Of a stretch of 10,825 bases of DNA, positions 6,441 to 10,825 are shown piece after piece; position 1 is the first letter of the stretch; every line of letters starts with the position of its first letter. The DNA comes from Acidobacteriota bacterium (lineage in GTDB: Bacteria > Acidobacteriota > Vicinamibacteria > Vicinamibacterales > UBA8438). Below the pieces are notes generated by a model, which ran no database searches, was not told the origin of the DNA, and worked only from the letters and a program-made list of their open reading frames with translations. The stretch lies in assembly GCA_011523485.1 (NCBI GenBank), contig WTGR01000512.1:1-10825 (forward strand), written 5' to 3'. The position numbers and the translations under genes are program-made.

Positions 6441-7562
6441 ATGACCCACGCCTCCGACCCAGCGTCTACGGTCACCTTCGAGTACGTCTTCCCCGCGATC
6501 CGCGGCATCCAAGCACGCCGAGAGTACTACGTCTCAATGTGCCCGCTGCGGCTCGTACCCAAGGTCTTCCTCTTCAACGAAGAAGAGCTTGTTCCCGAAC
6601 TGCGCGCGCAGCGGCTCCTCAACCGCGCTCGCCTTCCCGAGATGACACAGTACCTGCTGGCCAACCGCGACAATTACGTGTTCTCCGCACTGACAGCGTC
6701 CATAGACGGTCAGGTTCGTTTTCAGCCGATATCCGGAAACGGAACCGCCAGTCGCATCGGTCAGCTTCACGTGCCGATGGACAGCCGGTTCGTCATCAAT
6801 GACGGCCAACATCGTCGCGCGGCAATCGAGAACGCACTCCGCGAGGACCCTGACCTCGCCGACGAGAGTATCGCCATCGTCTTCTTCATCGACCGAGGTC
6901 TCGAACGAAGCCAACAAATGTTCGCTGACCTCAATCGCCACGCCGTCCGTCCCTCGACGTCCCTCGGGGTCCTGTACGACCACCGTGATGACCGGGCAAC
7001 GCTCGTCCGCCTGTTGCTCCCCCGATGTCCGTTCCTCCGCGACGTGGTTGAAATGGAACGCACCACCCTTGCTGTCCGGTCGCGCAAGCTCTTTACGCTA
7101 AGCTCGATCTACACTGCCACAAACGCGTTAATGACCGGATATGACGACATACCCGCAGAGCAACGCGCTGACCTCGCCGCCCGGTACTGGAACGAAGTCG
7201 CGCTACAGTTTCCGGATTGGGAAAAGGTGCGCCAACGGGAGATTCCCGCCGCCGAGATCCGCAAGGAGTTCATCCACTCCCACGGAATCGTGCTCCAGGC
7301 CCTCGGACGCACCGGAAACGTACTGCTCACGAAAGAAGATTCCAGTTTCACCGAGCGACTCCAGAAGCTCCGGACCATCGACTGGGCACGATCTAACGCA
7401 AAGCTCTGGGAAGGACGCGCTTTGGTCGCGGGCCGCGTATCCAAGGCGGCTAACAACATCATTCTCACGACCAACACTGTCAAACACGCTTTGGGACTAC
7501 CACTAACGCCGGACGAGAAAAGACTAGAGACCGCATTCACACGGGGACATCGTGCCAACTAA
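6441..7562 (+). CDS. dndB: DndB, DGQHR-domain transcriptional regulator of the dnd operon
   Basis: This 373-residue protein has the DndB hallmark DGQHR at 121-125 (NDGQHRRAAI), followed by the MFADLNRHAVRPSTSLGVLYDHRD segment typical of DGQHR proteins. Near the N-terminus it has REYYVSMCPLRL with Cys34, which probably corresponds to the cysteine reported as important for regulation by Salmonella DndB. DndB is not needed for the sulfur chemistry; it is a DNA-binding repressor of dnd transcription, and its loss raises modification in studied hosts. The frame is open back to 5601 antisense to dndA, so the start must be chosen: ATG 6441 fits the family length, while an in-frame GTG at 6426 is possible. 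Its 3' end overlaps dndC by 11 bp. Confidence 0.93.
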   Translation: MTHASDPASTVTFEYVFPAIRGIQARREYYVSMCPLRLVPKVFLFNEEELVPELRAQRLLNRARLPEMTQYLLANRDNYVFSALTASIDGQVRFQPISGNGTASRIGQLHVPMDSRFVINDGQHRRAAIENALREDPDLADESIAIVFFIDRGLERSQQMFADLNRHAVRPSTSLGVLYDHRDDRATLVRLLLPRCPFLRDVVEMERTTLAVRSRKLFTLSSIYTATNALMTGYDDIPAEQRADLAARYWNEVALQFPDWEKVRQREIPAAEIRKEFIHSHGIVLQALGRTGNVLLTKEDSSFTERLQKLRTIDWARSNAKLWEGRALVAGRVSKAANNIILTTNTVKHALGLPLTPDEKRLETAFTRGHRAN

Positions 7563-9093
7563 GCTCTCGGACTCACGCTCCGTATTCCGTGAACTCGGGG
7601 TTCAGGAAACGCTCAAGCAACGCAAGGCATGCATCCAAGGACTCTACTGCTCCGACGACATTCCCTGGGTGGTTGGGTATAGTGGCGGAAAGGACTCTAC
7701 GGCGACGCTACAACTCATTTGGCTCGCCCTTGCTGATCTTCGTGCCGAAGAACGACGGAAGCCTGTCCATGTCATCAGTACTGACACCTTGGTGGAGAAT
7801 CCCATTGTCGCAGCTTGGGTGACTCACTCCCTTGATGCTATCAATACCGCTGCCAGCACAGCAGAGCTACCAATTCAGGCACATCGTCTTACGCCCGAGA
7901 TCGAAGATACGTTTTGGGTCAACCTCATCGGCAAGGGTTATCCTGCGCCACGACACAAATTTCGGTGGTGCACGGAACGCTTAAAAATACGGCCCTCAAA
8001 CCGGTTTATCCGGAACGTCGTCCGCGAGAGTGGTGAGGCCATACTCGCCCTCGGAACCCGGAAGGCTGAAAGCGCCGCGCGCGCCCACACCATGCTCAAA
8101 TACGAACGGCAGCGCGATCGAGCCATGCTAAGTCCTAATGCTCAGCTTCCGAACTGCCTCGTGTTCACCCCGATAGAAGATTGGTCAAATGACGACGTCT
8201 GGCTATTCCTAATGCAGGTTGAGAATCCTTGGGGTTATCGAAACAAAGATCTTCTTACGATGTACCAGGGCGCGTCAGAGGACGGCGAATGCCCTCTAGT
8301 GGTTGACACTTCAACGCCGAGTTGCGGAGACAGCCGTTTTGGATGCTGGGTATGTACGCTTGTCGAAAAAGATCGATCCATGCAGGCAATGATCCAGAAT
8401 GATCAAGAAAAGGAATGGATGCTACCACTGCTGGAGTTACGCAATAGTCTCGACATGCCCAACGATCGCCCGCTACGGGACTTCCGACGAAAGACTGGTG
8501 CCGTTCAATTGTTCCACGACCGCCCGATACCAGGGCCATACACTCAAGAAGCACGCACGATGTGGCTCCGATTGGTTCTCCACGCCCAGGGATGGGTTCA
8601 GCAAAACGGACCCGAGGAAGTACGCGATCTCGAGCTAGTTACCGTCGCCGAGCTCGTCGAAATTCGACGAATTTGGCTTGTCGAAAAGCATGAAATCGAG
8701 GATCTGCTTCCTGCAATATACGAAGAAGAACTTGGCAAGCCATATCCTGGCAATACTTTCGATAGCGAGAGTCCGTTTGCCAGTGACGACCTTGTGAAGC
8801 TGCGCCAGCTCTGCGGCGAGAACTCACTTCACTATGAACTCACGAGAAATTTGTTGGCTCTGTCTTGGCGATATAGGTCCCGAACACGCCGCACCGGGCT
8901 GCTTGACCGCATCGATGAGACAATTCGTCGGGGCTTCTTTGAGAACGAGCGCGACGCCACCGAGCGCGCCCGTCGGCGCGAAGCAACGATCCGCGACGCT
9001 GAAAGTCGGGCCTCCAGGGAAATCGGATCGATGCTGTCCGATGATCTCCCACTCTTCTCCCGGACAGCCAACGATGACGGAGCGAGTGGGTGA
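7552..9093 (+). CDS. dndC: DndC, phosphorothioation sulfurtransferase (PAPS-reductase/ATP-pyrophosphatase fold)
   Basis: DndC activates the DNA backbone with ATP and, with DndD and DndE, exchanges a non-bridging phosphate oxygen for sulfur. This 513-residue protein has the ATP-pyrophosphatase P-loop GYSGGKDST (42-50), then VISTDTLVENP (74-84) and KFRWCTERLKIRP (136-148) as in PAPS-reductase-like enzymes. The cysteines able to hold its 4Fe-4S cluster are Cys140, Cys258, Cys265 and Cys268 (SCGDSRFGCWVC). The C-terminal 200 residues are helical and charged, as usual for DndC. The GTG start at 7552 is preceded by GGGG six bases upstream and lies inside the end of dndB, implying coupled translation. 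Codon use is clearly more A/T-rich than in the helicase at the left of the window. Nothing essential appears missing. Confidence 0.95.
   Translation: MPTKLSDSRSVFRELGVQETLKQRKACIQGLYCSDDIPWVVGYSGGKDSTATLQLIWLALADLRAEERRKPVHVISTDTLVENPIVAAWVTHSLDAINTAASTAELPIQAHRLTPEIEDTFWVNLIGKGYPAPRHKFRWCTERLKIRPSNRFIRNVVRESGEAILALGTRKAESAARAHTMLKYERQRDRAMLSPNAQLPNCLVFTPIEDWSNDDVWLFLMQVENPWGYRNKDLLTMYQGASEDGECPLVVDTSTPSCGDSRFGCWVCTLVEKDRSMQAMIQNDQEKEWMLPLLELRNSLDMPNDRPLRDFRRKTGAVQLFHDRPIPGPYTQEARTMWLRLVLHAQGWVQQNGPEEVRDLELVTVAELVEIRRIWLVEKHEIEDLLPAIYEEELGKPYPGNTFDSESPFASDDLVKLRQLCGENSLHYELTRNLLALSWRYRSRTRRTGLLDRIDETIRRGFFENERDATERARRREATIRDAESRASREIGSMLSDDLPLFSRTANDDGASG
9079..9082 (+). promoter_or_regulatory. 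dndD ribosome binding site
   Basis: GGAG sits inside the last codons of dndC, seven bases before a GTG at 9090-9092. An in-frame TGA at 9075-9077 excludes any upstream start, so this site fixes the dndD start within a GTGA overlap with the dndC stop. Confidence 0.7.
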
Positions 9094-10825
9094 TCTTCGA
9101 AGAACTCGTTCTATGCAATTTCGGCGTCTACCGCGGCCGACAGGTCCTCAACCTCAGTCCGCCCTCTCCAAGCCGTCCGGTCATTCTCATTGGCGGGTTG
9201 AATGGGTCCGGCAAGACGACGTTGCTCGACGCAGTTCAGTTGGCGTTGTTCGGCAATCGCGCGCCCTGCGCCAGCCGAAGCGTTGGTGCTTACGAAAAGT
9301 ACTTGCGGACACTCATCCACAACGGTGTGCCGCGGTCCGAGGGCGCCGGCGTAGAGTTAGTTTTTCGGCATCAACATGAGGGCGTCGAGCGCCATATTCG
9401 TATTCGCCGACGTTGGCACACTACACCGAAGTCTTTGCGCGAAGAGCTTGAGGTGGATAGAGACGGTACCTGCGACCCCTTTTTATCAGCCCACTGGCGG
9501 GAATCCGTCGAGCAGTTTGTTCCGGTTGGAATTGCCCGTCTCGTTTTCTTTGACGGAGAGAAAATCGCCGCGCTCGCCGATCCGAACACATGCGCTGAAG
9601 CCCTCAGCGCGGGCATCCATGGCTTGCTCGGCATTGATGTTCTCGATCGCCTAGTTTCGGACCTCTCTGTGTACGAACGACGGCAGCGTCTGAAATTGGT
9701 CACGGACGCCGATCGACGTGAGATCGACGCGTCTGAGGCTCGCCTACGTCAACTTGCGGACGAACGAGACCGGCTTGTGATCCAGCGCGGCGAACGCCAG
9801 AATTCCCTCGACATCGCTCGGAAGAGCTTCGCCGACGCCGAAGCACGGTTTCAGCTTCACGGCGGTGAGCTGTATGCGAGGCGCGCCGAACTCGAAGCGC
9901 GTCGCGCAGTTCTTTTCCAACGACTCCACGACGTGAGAACGGAGCTCCGGGAACACGCGGCGACTCAGGCACCACTTCTTCTTCTCCCGCAGCTGATCCG
10001 TGAGGTTGGGCGCCGCGCAGCGATGGAGTCTACGAAACGAGACGCCGGTCGCATGCACGCTCTTCTCGCCGCGCGGGACCAGAGAATCCTGGAGAACCTA
10101 CGCAACGCTTCCATTGACGACGACACTGTCGCGCGAGTTGACGACATCTTCGCTCAGGACCGTCGCGCACGCACATTTGACTCAGCCATCGCCACGCTTG
10201 CGTTGCCCGACTCGGTTTGCCATGAGTTGAGTCGCCTAGCTTCCACTGGGCTTCCAAACACGAACGACTCTTTGGTCCATGCGCTATCACGGACGGAGAA
10301 CATCCAGGGCGAACTCGACCTTGTCGAACGCGATCTCGTACGAGTGCCTGAAAGCCACGACATCGCGAAGCTCTTGACCGACCGCTCCAAGACCGCAAGC
10401 ACTCTTGAGGCTGCCGCCCGTGCGACGCAATCCGCTGAGGACTCCCTTCGTCAGGCTACTCGCAATCACGACGATGAGCAAAGAAGATACCAGCGGCTAC
10501 TCGTAAGTGCTGCGACCGAGGAGCTCGATCATGAGGACCTCAATCGTACGATTTCCTACTCGCGTAACGTGCGCTCTACCCTCGAGGACTTCCGCAAAAC
10601 TCTACTGGCACACAGCACGAAGAGAATCGCCGCTCTCGTCCTCGAGGGACTACAGCACCTGTTTCGGAAACGACGCCTCGTCACTGACCTCGAAATCGAA
10701 CCCTCTTCATTCACACTTACACTGCGACGTCCAGACGGAGACGCGCTGCCTGCGGCGACCTTGTCCGCCGGTGATCAACGACAATTATTTTTGCCGGTTG
10801 CCGAGGCGGCGATTGGACGGTCGCG
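9090..10825 (+). CDS. dndD: DndD, SMC-like ATPase of the phosphorothioation complex, 3'-truncated by the window edge
   Basis: The frame from GTG 9090 is open to the end of the window (578 codons). It begins (V)IFEELVLCNFGVYRGRQ, followed by the Walker A loop GLNGSGKT (36-43) of SMC/RecF-type ATPases. VFFDGEKI at 152-159 is a hallmark of the DndD group. From about 190 to 300 and again from about 400 to 500 the sequence is rich in Arg, Glu, Ala and Leu, as expected for antiparallel coiled-coil arms; no CxxC zinc hook is seen. The ABC signature LSAGDQRQ lies at 558-565. Walker B and the D-loop must lie in the missing C-terminal part, since DndD is usually about 660 residues. DndD's ATPase is thought to open or nick DNA so that DndC can act. 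The start overlaps the dndC stop by four bases. Confidence 0.92.
   Translation, partial: MIFEELVLCNFGVYRGRQVLNLSPPSPSRPVILIGGLNGSGKTTLLDAVQLALFGNRAPCASRSVGAYEKYLRTLIHNGVPRSEGAGVELVFRHQHEGVERHIRIRRRWHTTPKSLREELEVDRDGTCDPFLSAHWRESVEQFVPVGIARLVFFDGEKIAALADPNTCAEALSAGIHGLLGIDVLDRLVSDLSVYERRQRLKLVTDADRREIDASEARLRQLADERDRLVIQRGERQNSLDIARKSFADAEARFQLHGGELYARRAELEARRAVLFQRLHDVRTELREHAATQAPLLLLPQLIREVGRRAAMESTKRDAGRMHALLAARDQRILENLRNASIDDDTVARVDDIFAQDRRARTFDSAIATLALPDSVCHELSRLASTGLPNTNDSLVHALSRTENIQGELDLVERDLVRVPESHDIAKLLTDRSKTASTLEAAARATQSAEDSLRQATRNHDDEQRRYQRLLVSAATEELDHEDLNRTISYSRNVRSTLEDFRKTLLAHSTKRIAALVLEGLQHLFRKRRLVTDLEIEPSSFTLTLRRPDGDALPAATLSAGDQRQLFLPVAEAAIGRS

Noticed and set aside
8834..9379. 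A 181-codon plus-strand frame crossing the dndC-dndD junction
   Set aside because: It is out of frame with both genes, and dndC and dndD each have clear motifs across it.
1..10825. tRNA, rRNA, CRISPR arrays or insertion sequences
   Set aside because: No regularly spaced direct repeats, cloverleaf-like sequence, rRNA segments or transposase motifs were seen on reading both strands.

Overview
This window comes from a GC-rich bacterial chromosome or genomic island. The upstream helicase uses almost exclusively G/C-ending codons, while the dnd genes on the right, dndC most clearly, use visibly more A/T. The host phylum cannot be fixed from the sequence; a GC-rich environmental bacterium is as far as I would go. 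The right half is a DNA phosphorothioation (PT, dnd) modification locus in the Streptomyces-like arrangement, with dndA transcribed leftward and dndB-dndC-dndD transcribed rightward from a shared intergenic region of about 100 bp. dndD runs off the window, and dndE, if present, would lie beyond base 10825.

Layout. Bases 1-3495 hold the C-terminal part of a large fused helicase: the end of a RecQ-type SF2 core followed by a complete UvrD/Rep-type SF1 helicase. Bases about 3500-5200 are a scrapyard of broken genes. They contain a truncated ParE/RelE-type toxin with its apparently intact antitoxin (minus strand), a badly degraded PT-associated putative methyltransferase (plus strand; lost N-terminus, one nonsense codon, several frameshifts), and a 30-residue stub of a helix-turn-helix antitoxin-like regulator (minus strand). 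Bases 5208-6338 are dndA (minus). Bases 6339-6440 are the divergent control region, with a GTACGT-N11-ACGTAC inverted repeat that overlaps the predicted promoter elements of both arms. Bases 6441-10825 are dndB, dndC and partial dndD, with overlapping ends that indicate translational coupling.

How the genes fit together. By established knowledge of the Dnd pathway, DndA (cysteine desulfurase) mobilises sulfur, DndC (ATP-pyrophosphatase-like Fe-S protein) with DndD (SMC-like ATPase) and DndE puts it into the DNA backbone, and DndB regulates dnd transcription. All four dnd genes seen here are open and keep their catalytic motifs, so the PT machinery looks functional while its associated methyltransferase has decayed. 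No dndF/G/H restriction genes are visible. Whether the RecQ-UvrD helicase belongs functionally to the locus cannot be told from this window.
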